Shown: positions 1-6,130 of the stretch, piece after piece
How positions within the stretch are numbered: the first letter of the stretch is position 1
Layout of the letters: every line of letters starts with the position of its first letter
Assembly: GCA_903887035.1 (NCBI GenBank)
Contig: CAISOG010000152.1
Location: 1 to 20,891 of the forward strand
Direction of reading: 5' to 3'
Source of the DNA: an uncultured Holosporaceae bacterium
GTDB taxonomy: Bacteria; Pseudomonadota; Alphaproteobacteria; CAISOG01
DNA length: 20,891 bases
Notes under the pieces: model-generated
What the model saw: only the letters and a program-made list of their open reading frames with translations
What the model was told of the DNA's origin: nothing
Database searches by the model: none
Translations under genes and position numbers: made by a program

Positions 1-34
1 ATGCCTTTGATATTCCAAGTGCTCATGGTCTAGC

Positions 35-472
35 TTAGCTAAGTGTGGGTCTTGTCAGTTGCACGGAACCATCCGCCATTTTAGTGGCACTTGGAATCTT
101 ATTATCTGCTTCTAAATCAAAGGCATCATGATTAGCTAAGATGTCCTCATTGACGCGATCCTCCATTCGGCATAATTGGCGATGCAGAATGGTTAAGTCG
201 TTTTGCATCTTAGATTCCAACCGTTGCAATTTGTTGTCCATGACCGCAATCACCTTTTGCAACTCTGATGGCGATAGCGCCGCTTCCGGAGCGCTGACGG
301 TGCCCGGAGCCATCGCAGTTTTGGGGGTGGATTTTTGAGATGCTTGTTGAATTAAGGTCTGGTTCATCCATTGCCCAAGGCTTATTCCAGAGTCTGCCGC
401 CGCCTGCTTTGCTAAGGCGCGCGCTTCCTCAGAGACGCCCTTAACACTCCATGAATTGGTCAGTTTGGACAT
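35..472 (-). CDS. Small protein with PodJ-like N-terminal motif and coiled coil
   Basis: This is a 145-residue protein of unknown function. Residues about 7-35 (WSVKGVSEEARALAKQAAAD, then SGISLGQWMNQ) resemble the short motif found at the N-terminus of alphaproteobacterial PodJ-type polarity proteins and several small relatives. It looks like a helix-turn-helix or ribbon-helix-helix-type segment. Residues about 70-110 are rich in heptad-spaced Leu, Met and Ile (LQKVIAVMDNKLQRLESKM) and probably form a coiled coil. There is no signal peptide or membrane segment, so it should be cytoplasmic. The ATG at 472 is preceded by AGGAG at 7-nt spacing, which makes the start secure. It is far shorter than PodJ and lacks its transmembrane and peptidoglycan-binding parts, so it is not PodJ itself. 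The motif resemblance is from memory; the function is not known. Confidence 0.7.
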   Translation of the reverse strand: MSKLTNSWSVKGVSEEARALAKQAAADSGISLGQWMNQTLIQQASQKSTPKTAMAPGTVSAPEAALSPSELQKVIAVMDNKLQRLESKMQNDLTILHRQLCRMEDRVNEDILANHDAFDLEADNKIPSATKMADGSVQLTRPTLS

Positions 473-632
473 GGCTTACTCCTGAATCTGTTCAAATAAG
501 CATTAAAAACCCAACCAAAAAGCAAAGAGAGAGAATTTCATGCTTTTGGTGGTGTTACTGAGTGTAATACCAAGTATGACCTATTGCCAAGAGGCCAAAT
601 TTCTTATCCACAATCTTTTTTGCACGACAGTC

Positions 633-661
633 TTGCGCGATTCAGGATTTTCAGGCAATAC
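633..661 (+). promoter_or_regulatory. Possible promoter of tRNA-Gln
   Basis: A -35-like TTGCGC (633-638) and a -10-like CAATAC (656-661) are separated by 17 bp and lie about 22 bp upstream of the tRNA. The -10 match is weak, and this is only a placement by position and spacing. Confidence 0.25.
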
Positions 662-682
662 AACGAAACGGACTGTTTTTTT

Positions 683-757
683 TGGGGCGTCGCCAAGTGG
701 TAAGGCATCGGTTTTTGGTACCGACATTCCTAGGTTCGAATCCTAGCGCCCCAGCCA
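683..757 (+). tRNA. tRNA-Gln (anticodon TTG)
   Basis: A complete cloverleaf can be drawn. The acceptor stem TGGGGCG (683-689) pairs perfectly with CGCCCCA (747-753). The D arm contains AAGTGGTAAGG. The anticodon stem TCGGT/ACCGA encloses the loop TTTTGGT, giving anticodon TTG for glutamine. The T arm is CTAGG-TTCGAAT-CCTAG. The discriminator is G754 and the CCA end is encoded (755-757). No variable-loop insertion is present. It appears to be a single-gene unit; the nearest gene downstream begins about 45 bp away on the same strand. Confidence 0.96.
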
Positions 758-800
758 TCCGAATTCTTTCATCGTCAGATCTTTGCTGGGGAGCATGCCT

Positions 801-1190
801 ATGATGGCCAGAGCCGCAATAGCCATAGGTCTGGTGGTATACGCGCTTTGCGGAGCATCCCCAAAGGCGGCGGCAGATGTCGTCCGCATCACCGTCGATA
901 ACATGTATTGCGAACCGTGTTGGACGCGGTTGCAGACTGCAACCCAAGATGCCCAGCCCGATGTGGTTGCCACTTATTATGACCGTGAGGATCGGGTGAT
1001 TGCCGTTGATCTGGCCGATGGGGTGCAATGGTCGGATCAACAGCTAATCAATTGGTTGGCGCTGTCGGGCTATGAGGCGCGCACGGTGCAGCATCAGCCC
1101 GTCACAGGCTTTTCGACGCGGCCGCGCCCCCCCTATGCCGAATCCTATCCACAGCCCTATCCGCCACCACCCGCTCTGCCCGTGCGATAA
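801..1190 (+). CDS. Periplasmic heavy-metal-associated (HMA-like) domain protein with proline-rich tail
   Basis: A 129-residue exported protein. Residues 1-25 form a signal peptide (hydrophobic AIAIGLVVYALCGA, likely cleavage after AAA25). Residues about 27-98 look like a small ferredoxin-fold HMA domain. The VRITVDNMYCEPC stretch carries the CxxC pair (Cys37, Cys40) where the family has GMTCxxC, and a later stretch (WLALSGYEARTV) matches the closing helix and strand. HMA domains bind Cu(I) or similar soft metals or act as metallochaperones; here the metal is unknown. The C-terminus is rich in Pro and Tyr (YPQPYPPPP). ATG 801 is chosen because GGGGAG lies 7 nt upstream; TTG 783 and ATG 795 or 804 are alternatives. 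The domain call rests on the CxxC position and fold-like pattern, and the CxxC could instead be redox-active. Confidence 0.65.
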   Translation: MMARAAIAIGLVVYALCGASPKAAADVVRITVDNMYCEPCWTRLQTATQDAQPDVVATYYDREDRVIAVDLADGVQWSDQQLINWLALSGYEARTVQHQPVTGFSTRPRPPYAESYPQPYPPPPALPVR

Positions 1191-1240
1191 AGCGCGATAT
1201 AGCAAACGCGGTTGAAGCTTGGCACGCAGAATTGGCCAAA

Positions 1241-1903
1241 TCAGGGGATTGAGGACAGCGTTAACCGATAGCCGTTGGCGCTGTTTTCAATCAGCAGCGC
1301 GGGTGTGAGCTGAGCCAGTTTTTGCCGCAGCCGATAGAGATGGGTTTCAAAAATCTTGCTGTCATTGTTGACGTTGGATTCCCGCCCATACCATTGCTCC
1401 ACCACCTGTTGACGGCTTAGGCCATTGGGGTTGCCAAGAAGTTGCAGCAGCAATTGCCCTTCCCGCCCGGTTAGGCGCAGGGGTTGATTCTGGTCAATCC
1501 CTGGCCCGTTAAGTTGCAACCGGTTGGCATCGAATTGATAGCCGCCGGGCAGGGTGCGGATGGCCGATGGGGTCGTTGCAGGGCTAGGGTCAGGGGTTGG
1601 CGGATTGGCGAGGGCGTTTTCCAAGCTGTCGGCCAGGTTGCTTAGATGGTGGGTCAGCACCGCGCGCCAAGCCAGTGGCCATGACCAGTGCATGCCCGTT
1701 AACCAGCAGCCATCGGGATCACCGCCACCACTCGCCTCAGGCTGTGTCAGGTCAAAGCCATGTTTGGCCGCCTGAGCGTGCAGGGCATCCAGGGCTTTTG
1801 CCACCAACGCCTGGGCATCGCCGCCCCCCGTCGCCAGCGGCTGTTGCCCCTTTTGATCAAATTGGCACGGTTGTTGCGAAGAATCAGAAAACGTTGTTGT
1901 CAC
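1241..1903 (-). CDS. Winged-helix (OmpR/PhoB-type) DNA-binding protein lacking a receiver domain
   Basis: A 220-residue protein. Its C-terminal half (about 115-217) is a recognisable transcriptional-regulator winged helix: a beta-rich entry (GGYQFDANRLQL), LRLTGREGQLLLQLL, then SRQQVVEQWYG, a recognition-helix region with KIFETHLYRLRQKL, and the wing ENSANGYRLTL. The first about 110 residues have no phosphorylatable Asp or receiver signature. They include a helical stretch (AQALVAKALDALHAQAAKHG) and a Trp-rich patch (GMHWSWPLAWRAVL). It is therefore a stand-alone DNA-binding protein whose input is unknown. The start is GTG 1903, with AAGGAG at 7-nt spacing. An out-of-frame ATG (1908-1906) opens a two-codon ATG-GGG-TGA that overlaps this start. 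A tandem repeat at the start region may be an operator. Confidence 0.75.
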   Translation of the reverse strand: MTTTFSDSSQQPCQFDQKGQQPLATGGGDAQALVAKALDALHAQAAKHGFDLTQPEASGGGDPDGCWLTGMHWSWPLAWRAVLTHHLSNLADSLENALANPPTPDPSPATTPSAIRTLPGGYQFDANRLQLNGPGIDQNQPLRLTGREGQLLLQLLGNPNGLSRQQVVEQWYGRESNVNNDSKIFETHLYRLRQKLAQLTPALLIENSANGYRLTLSSIP

Positions 1904-1932
1904 CCCATGACTCCTTACCCCATGAATCCTTA
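1903..1932. repeat. 15-bp tandem repeat at start of the winged-helix gene
   Basis: CCCCATGACTCCTTA (1903-1917) is followed directly by CCCCATGAATCCTTA (1918-1932), with 14 of 15 bases identical. A degenerate third piece (GCATGAATCCCTTG) starts near 1957. On the minus strand the first copy contains the Shine-Dalgarno sequence. The repeat may be a slippage duplication or a regulator-binding site. The sequence shows only the repeat. Confidence 0.6.
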
Positions 1933-2010
1933 CCTATTGCCAGGCTGGTTGTTGCGCATGAATCCCTTGTCCTCACGTCCAACCCCTTTAACCTTTTAGA
2001 GCTTTGACGA

Positions 2011-3078
2011 ATGACCGCAATCCGTCAACCATCCCCCTATCCCCCGCTGCCGCCGGCTCCTGCAGCTTTGGCGCCGTCAGCTTCTGCATCAGCCTCGCCC
2101 CCTGCTGCGCCCGCATCTTCCTCTGCGGTTGTTAGCAATGAGGGGTATGGCAACCGCCCCGTGGCTGGCCGCACCAATGGCCAGCAGGTGGAGACAGAAT
2201 CGGTCGACCTGAGTTTTGGCGATTTTCTGGACATCATAAACCCCCTGCAACATTTGCCGATTGTTAGCACGATTTACCGCAAGCTGACGGGTGATGAACA
2301 GTCGGCGACCGCCAATGTGATGGGCGGGTTGCTGTATGGCGGCCCCATCGGCCTGATTGCGGCGGTGGTCAGCCAGCAGGTTAAGGATACCACCGGCGAT
2401 GAACCCCTTGGCCATGCCTATGCAATGTTGGATGGCAAGGATCAGGGGACGGGGCAGGATAAGGCGGCCGCTACCAAATTGGCTCAGGCCACCCCCGCGG
2501 CAAACAATACGGGCGCTTTTCAATTGGCCTCAGCGCCTATGCAGCCAACCTCCGCAGCCCCCGTCGCAGCCCCAGTCGCCGCCCCAGTCGCATCAGCGGT
2601 TTCCTCACCCGCTGGTGCTAAGGCTGGTTCTGCGTTGCCACAGATGGCGCAGGTGGCAGGGCAACAGACAGGCCATGATAAAAGCCAAGCGTACGGCAAA
2701 AATCTACAGCCAACCGCCCCCGATGCAGCAAAGTTGCCACCCAAATCTTCTGGAAAATCTTCGGGACATTCGGCCGAACATTCGGCCGAACATTCAGCCG
2801 ACATGGCGCAGGCGCCCTTAGTATCGCCGCACGATATGCGCAACAAAATGATGGAAGGGTTGGATCGCTATCAAGCCCTGGTTAAGGCGCGCCAAGCCGC
2901 CGATGCGGCCGCGGGCATCGCCAATCAATCCCCAAATGATGCCCAGAATGATGATAAAAAGGACAGGGCGGCCGGGTTGGTGGGCATGATTCCGGCCAGC
3001 GCTACGGTACCCCTGAAGAAATCGGCGCCTATAGGCGGCTATGGCTATGATGGCCTGCTGCTGGATCAGTCTTTATAG
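2011..3078 (+). CDS. Proline/alanine-rich protein with a conserved ~78-residue core, function unknown
   Basis: A 355-residue protein. Residues 1-60 are low complexity (Pro, Ala, Ser). Residues about 66-143 are the only ordered-looking part: SFGDFLDIINPLQHLPIVST, then IYRKLTGDEQSATANVMGGL, then a Gly-rich hydrophobic helix (LLYGGPIGLIAAVVSQQV). This core resembles a region I associate with uncharacterised Rhodospirillales proteins, but I can give it no family name. Residues 165-270 are again low complexity, with the internal repeats PVAAPVAAPVA and HSAEHSAEHSA. Near the C-terminus is a helical segment (DMRNKMMEGLDRYQALVKA). There is no signal peptide. The Gly-rich helix could insert in a membrane. 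It is transcribed divergently from the winged-helix gene with about 107 bp between them, so the two may share control. Confidence 0.75.
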   Translation: MTAIRQPSPYPPLPPAPAALAPSASASASPPAAPASSSAVVSNEGYGNRPVAGRTNGQQVETESVDLSFGDFLDIINPLQHLPIVSTIYRKLTGDEQSATANVMGGLLYGGPIGLIAAVVSQQVKDTTGDEPLGHAYAMLDGKDQGTGQDKAAATKLAQATPAANNTGAFQLASAPMQPTSAAPVAAPVAAPVASAVSSPAGAKAGSALPQMAQVAGQQTGHDKSQAYGKNLQPTAPDAAKLPPKSSGKSSGHSAEHSAEHSADMAQAPLVSPHDMRNKMMEGLDRYQALVKARQAADAAAGIANQSPNDAQNDDKKDRAAGLVGMIPASATVPLKKSAPIGGYGYDGLLLDQSL

Positions 3079-3137
3079 ACTGGTGTAGGGCGGTGTAGTA
3101 GGTGCGGGGCGCATCGCGCAAACATCCAGTCCAACCT

Positions 3138-3776
3138 TTAATCCTGCGCAAACACATACGATCCCACGCGGATAAGGCTGGCACCCGCCGCCAAGGCTTG
3201 GGGGTAATCCTCACTCATACCCATGCTAAGCTCGGGCAGCTGGTGTTGGCGCGCCAGAGTGGCCAGCTGTTGGAAATAGGGTGTGGGGTCTTCCCCGCGT
3301 GGCGGAATGGTCATCAGCCCCACCAGATTAAGGCCAAGGCGATCGCGGCTGTGGGTTATCAGGGCGGGCAGGTCGGCCACCAACACCCCGCCCTTTTGCG
3401 GCTCGGCCGCCAAATTCACCTGAATCAGCACGGGGCGGCTGTAACCCACCGCCGCCAAGGCATCGGCCAGGGCGGGTCGATCCAGGCTGTGAATCGCATC
3501 AAACAGGCTGGCCGCCTGCACCACCTTATTCCGTTGCAGCTGGCCGATCAGATGCAGGCGTAGGTCGGGGAAGCGGGCACGCAGGGCTGGCCATTTGTCG
3601 GCGGCCTCCTGCACCCGATTTTCGCCAAAGTCGCGCTGGCCAGCCTGCAACAGCGGCAACAGCGCTTCGGGCGGTTGATTCTTGCTGACCACGATCAGGC
3701 GAGCGGTGGGATAGTCGGCCATCGCCTGGGTCAGCTGGTCAAGGCGGGCTAATAGGATGTTGGGCGTTGTGGGCAT
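3138..3776 (-). CDS. YggS/PLPBP family pyridoxal phosphate homeostasis protein
   Basis: A 212-residue, single-domain alanine-racemase-like TIM barrel protein that binds PLP and buffers vitamin B6 and amino-acid pools; no enzymatic reaction is established for the family. The PLP-lysine lies in IVVSKNQP (Lys32). Other family marks are FGENRVQE (50-57), HLIGQLQRNK (75-84), the GLMTIPP strand, MGMSEDYPQA and the phosphate-binding end RVGSYVFA. The length is slightly shorter than the usual 220-235. It converges with the proline-rich gene across a 59-bp gap and diverges from the porin. In many bacteria the gene sits beside cell-division or housekeeping genes; here it is on its own. Confidence 0.92.
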   Translation of the reverse strand: MPTTPNILLARLDQLTQAMADYPTARLIVVSKNQPPEALLPLLQAGQRDFGENRVQEAADKWPALRARFPDLRLHLIGQLQRNKVVQAASLFDAIHSLDRPALADALAAVGYSRPVLIQVNLAAEPQKGGVLVADLPALITHSRDRLGLNLVGLMTIPPRGEDPTPYFQQLATLARQHQLPELSMGMSEDYPQALAAGASLIRVGSYVFAQD

Positions 3777-3841
3777 GGGGTTGGCTCAATTCAGTGAAGG
3801 GGGATGGTTACGGGCGAAAGACCCCCATCGGATCGCTGGCA

Positions 3842-3958
3842 CACTCCGACTCCCCCGCATGGGTGGAGTGTTGCTGCCGCCCTCTCCCGCATGGTGCGTG
3901 CATGGTGGGAGTGTCCCTGAAGCCCTCTCCCCCTGCGGGAGGGGGTTGGGGGAGGGGT
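3842..3958. repeat. Cluster of GC-rich palindromic (REP-like) repeats
   Basis: Three hairpins lie in a row. CACTCC (3842-3847) pairs with GGAGTG (3865-3870). CTCCCgCATG (3884-3893) pairs with CATGgtGGGAG (3901-3911) across a 7-nt loop. CCCTCTCCC (3923-3931) pairs with GGGAGGGGG (3937-3945) around CCTGC, with one wobble. A G-rich run follows. The third unit shares its CTCTCCCC-TGC-GGGGAG core with a hairpin near 5969-5987, so this is a dispersed intergenic repeat family. Confidence 0.6.
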
Positions 3959-4030
3959 AAGAAAAAAAGATGGGAGGGGTTAAGAGACAGCAGGGAGGGG
4001 CTATCAAGAACAGGGCTGGCCGAGGGAATT

Positions 4031-4050
4031 CTGTTGCAGCTTTGCAACAG
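4031..4050. repeat. Perfect 8-bp inverted repeat upstream of the porin
   Basis: CTGTTGCA (4031-4038) and TGCAACAG (4043-4050) are separated by GCTT. They lie about 155 bp upstream of the porin start. No T-run follows immediately, so it is more likely a DNA dyad (possible operator) than a terminator. No regulator can be named. Confidence 0.45.
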
Positions 4051-4159
4051 TTGTCGCAAAAAAACATCGTTTGGGATGGGTTGGGTGTTGCAGGTTGGGT
4101 GATGGTGGTCATGATGGGACTATGTCTTTTTGCATGATGTGGCAATATTCCTTATTGGG

Positions 4160-4165
4160 TATCAT
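4160..4165 (+). promoter_or_regulatory. Possible -10 box of the porin promoter
   Basis: TATCAT matches TATAAT at five of six bases and would give a leader of roughly 30-35 nt. No good -35 is found at 16-18 bp. TTGCAT at 4130-4135 is too far away for this box, although it would fit a poorer -10 (TATTGG) at 4153. The placement is tentative. Confidence 0.3.
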
Positions 4166-4203
4166 GCAGGCGGCATTTCTTTCAAACATCGAATGAGGAA
4201 ACG

Positions 4204-5448
4204 ATGAAAAAAGTTCTTTTAGCAACCACCGCCCTGTTGGGTTTGGTTGCCCTTAGCGCACCGGTACAAGCCGATCCGTTAAAAGTCACCGTTGGCGGCA
4301 GCGTCGCGTTTGAAGCCGGCTTCGCCGACGAAGACTTCGACAGCAACTACCGCAACTATGACTTTACCAGCACCCCGAATGTTGTCGTTGGCGCCGAAGG
4401 CAAAGCCAGCAACGGTTTGGTCTATGGTGGTAAAATCGAGTTGGACAATGAGTCTGATTTCGTTGGCTCTTCAACCTTTGCTCGTCAAGACAGCATCGAA
4501 TTTGACAAGGCCGTTACCTACCTAAGCGGTAAATGGGGTCGTGTTGAATTGGGCGATGAAAACAGCGCCGCCAACCGTTTGACCGTGACCGCGCCAACCG
4601 GCTTTGGTACCGGTGGTTTTGCGGGTGACTATCAGAAGTTCCTGTTGATCAACAATGTTGGTGACACCACCAACTTTAACCTGACCCGTTCTGCCGAAGG
4701 TTTCTACTTCCGTGGTCTGGCCAACAGCTACAAACCAACCCTGACCGAATCCGGTCTGGAAGATTACGAAGATTCGACCAAGGTAACCTACCTGACCCCG
4801 AAATTCGCTGGCTTCCAATTGGGCGTCAGCTACACCCCAACAGTGGGTTCTGAGCTGACCGGTGTTAGCCGTGATAAGTACACCAGCTACTCTGGTGGTA
4901 CGCCAGCTCTGTGGGCTCAATACGAAGATCTGATCGAAGCCGCTGCCAACTACAGCTACAAATTCGACAACGGTCTTGGTTTGGGTGCCAGCGTTGGTTA
5001 CAACTACGCCAAAGCTGTTAAAACCACCACGGCCAATGCTGCTCGTGAAGATTTGGGTTCTTTGAACGCTGGTCTTAGCGGTACTTACCAGGGCTTCACC
5101 CTGGGCGGTGGTTACACCTACGACGGCCAAAGCGGTCTGCGTAAAGCAACCCAAACCAGTGACGATGCGGCTCAAAGCTACAACGTTGGTTTGCAATACG
5201 CCACCGGCCCATTCGCCGTTGGGGTTAACTACCTGAGCGCCGAGAACGAAGGTGATGTTACCGATGCCGACAACAACAAATTGCAAGTTGTTGGCCTGGG
5301 CGGTACCTATGAGCTGGCTCCTGGCCTCAGCACCTTTGCTGAAGTCGACTTCGTGAACTACGAATCCGAAGGTGCCTTCTTGGTTGGCAACACCAGCAAA
5401 AAGTATGACAGCACCGTGTTCGTTTTGGGCACCAAGCTGGACTTCTAA
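4204..5448 (+). CDS. Outer-membrane porin (alphaproteobacterial general porin type)
   Basis: A 414-residue, 16-strand-type trimeric porin that lets small hydrophilic solutes cross the outer membrane. Residues 1-23 form a classic signal peptide ending in VQA. The mature part opens with DPLKVTVGGSVAFEAGFAD, a typical first strand. It continues as alternating beta strands with Gly and aromatic residues (KVTYLTPKFAGFQLGVSYTP, GLGASVGYNYAKA, GTYQGFTLGGGYTYDGQSG). It ends in VLGTKLDF, where the terminal Phe is the BAM-complex recognition residue. The ATG is preceded by GAGGA at 4195-4199. Codon use is shifted to GGT, GTT, AAC and CTG relative to neighbouring genes, as in very highly expressed genes. 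It is monocistronic, ending at a strong terminator. Substrate preference cannot be read from the sequence. Confidence 0.93.
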   Translation: MKKVLLATTALLGLVALSAPVQADPLKVTVGGSVAFEAGFADEDFDSNYRNYDFTSTPNVVVGAEGKASNGLVYGGKIELDNESDFVGSSTFARQDSIEFDKAVTYLSGKWGRVELGDENSAANRLTVTAPTGFGTGGFAGDYQKFLLINNVGDTTNFNLTRSAEGFYFRGLANSYKPTLTESGLEDYEDSTKVTYLTPKFAGFQLGVSYTPTVGSELTGVSRDKYTSYSGGTPALWAQYEDLIEAAANYSYKFDNGLGLGASVGYNYAKAVKTTTANAAREDLGSLNAGLSGTYQGFTLGGGYTYDGQSGLRKATQTSDDAAQSYNVGLQYATGPFAVGVNYLSAENEGDVTDADNNKLQVVGLGGTYELAPGLSTFAEVDFVNYESEGAFLVGNTSKKYDSTVFVLGTKLDF

Positions 5449-5496
5449 TACCCTCCTAAACCTTCTGGCTTATGGCTAAGAAGGTTGGAAACTCTG

Positions 5497-5530
5497 CGGG
5501 AGCCTCTCTTTTGAGGCTCCCGTTTTTTTT
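5497..5530 (+). terminator. Rho-independent terminator of the porin gene
   Basis: CGGGAGCCTC (5497-5506) pairs perfectly with GAGGCTCCCG (5513-5522) around the loop TCTTTT. Eight T residues follow at once (5523-5530). It lies about 50 bp after the porin stop codon. Confidence 0.95.
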
Positions 5531-5591
5531 GTTTCGGGTTTTGGTTGTTGCTCTGTTTTGTTGTCTCCCGTCATTTCTGTCTCTCTGTGTC

Positions 5592-5614
5592 ATCCTACCC
5601 CCTGTGGGTAGGAT
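5592..5614. repeat. Hairpin repeat with 9-bp perfect stem
   Basis: ATCCTACCC (5592-5600) and GGGTAGGAT (5606-5614) flank CCTGT. The preceding TGTCATCCTACCC (5588-5600) recurs exactly at 5738-5750, so the arm is part of a repeated sequence. Confidence 0.65.
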
Positions 5615-5657
5615 CTCATTCCTTCCCGCGCCGCTTGTTTGACGGCTAGGATTTAAG

Positions 5658-5693
5658 ATTCTCCCCAACATTTAAATTTCTTGGGGGGAGAAT
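5658..5693. repeat. Hairpin with 9-bp stem and AT-rich loop
   Basis: ATTCTCCCC (5658-5666) pairs with GGGGAGAAT (5685-5693). The adjoining AA and TT can extend the stem if two G residues bulge. The loop contains the palindrome ATTTAAAT. The right arm runs into GACA, like the right end of the hairpin at 5737-5780. Confidence 0.55.
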
Positions 5694-5736
5694 GACATTG
5701 TGAGGTGGGTACAGGACAGCCAATTCCTGGGGCCTA

Positions 5737-5780
5737 TTGTCATCCTACCCTCGCCCTTTCCACCTTCGTGGGAATGACAA
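5737..5780. repeat. Palindromic intergenic repeat of the GTCAT...ATGAC type
   Basis: TTGTCAT (5737-5743) and ATGACAA (5774-5780) close a unit whose right half contains the inner hairpin TTCCAC-CTTC-GTGGGAA. Units reading GTCATTCCC...GGGAATGAC are common dispersed repeats in proteobacterial intergenic DNA. The left arm here is diverged (ATCCTACCC). Confidence 0.55.
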
Positions 5781-5823
5781 GGCCTTTTTCTGCGTCACCT
5801 CACCCTGATTTGCGCCTCTTAAA

Positions 5824-5867
5824 CCCGCCCCTGTTTTTTTATGACCCCGCCCCTGTTTTTTTATGAC
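5824..5867. repeat. Two perfect tandem copies of a 22-bp unit
   Basis: The unit runs 5824-5845 and again 5846-5867. Each copy reads CCCGCCCCTG, seven T residues, then ATGAC. It could be a local slippage duplication. Each copy has a T-run, but no stem precedes it, so it is not a terminator by itself. Confidence 0.8.
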
Positions 5868-5950
5868 CCCTCCTCCTAACCCCCCTCCCGCCCCTTATAT
5901 AAAAAATGGGGAGAGGGAATGTCGGCATCCCACCAGGAAAAATTGGAGTA

Positions 5951-6008
5951 GCAAGGGGAGGGGGGACACTCTCCCCTTGCGGGGGAGTCGCGGGGCGTAA
6001 GCCCTGCG
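5951..6008. repeat. Overlapping GC-rich hairpins upstream of the leuS operon
   Basis: GCAAGGGGAG (5951-5960) pairs perfectly with CTCCCCTTGC (5971-5980). The same 5971-5976 bases can instead pair with GGGGAG (5982-5987). A third hairpin joins CGCGGGGC (5989-5996) with GCCCTGCG (6001-6008) around GTAA. The core around 5969-5987 resembles the repeat at 3923-3945. If transcribed, the first two stems are mutually exclusive. Confidence 0.5.
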
Positions 6009-6130
6009 GTGGGGGGTTGTTGCCGCGCAAATGACTTAGTCCCCACTTCCTTTCCCCCAGGCCTGGATTTTTGGATGGGGTTGGGCTAAGGTGGCGGTTC
6101 GCTGCCCTCAACTTACTTGGACTGTTTGCA

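Larger units (their letters stand above)
3777..4203. other. 427-bp intergenic region between yggS-like gene and porin
   Basis: No gene is supported here. The left part (3842-3958) is a cluster of GC-rich hairpin repeats. It is followed by an A-rich and G-rich stretch, an 8-bp dyad at 4031-4050, and a presumed promoter and leader of the porin after about 4100. Both strands give only low-complexity translations without ribosome sites. Confidence 0.7.
5449..6130. other. 682-bp intergenic region between porin and DUF3576 gene
   Basis: No gene is supported. In order, it contains the porin terminator, three hairpins (5592-5614, 5658-5693, 5737-5780), a 22-bp tandem duplication (5824-5867), and a set of overlapping GC-rich hairpins (5951-6008) before the start of the leuS operon. 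The promoter of that operon must lie here or just downstream, but I could not place it with confidence. Confidence 0.7.

Noticed and set aside
540..746. Small plus-strand ORF covering the tRNA
   Set aside because: It runs through the tRNA-Gln gene and has no homologue-like features.
4522..5286. 254-residue open frame antisense to the porin
   Set aside because: It is a low-quality shadow of the porin's repetitive codon pattern, with no ribosome site and no recognisable domain.
5824..5867. Tandem 22-bp units as a terminator or iteron origin
   Set aside because: Only two copies, no stem before the T-runs and no replication gene nearby; simple duplication is enough.
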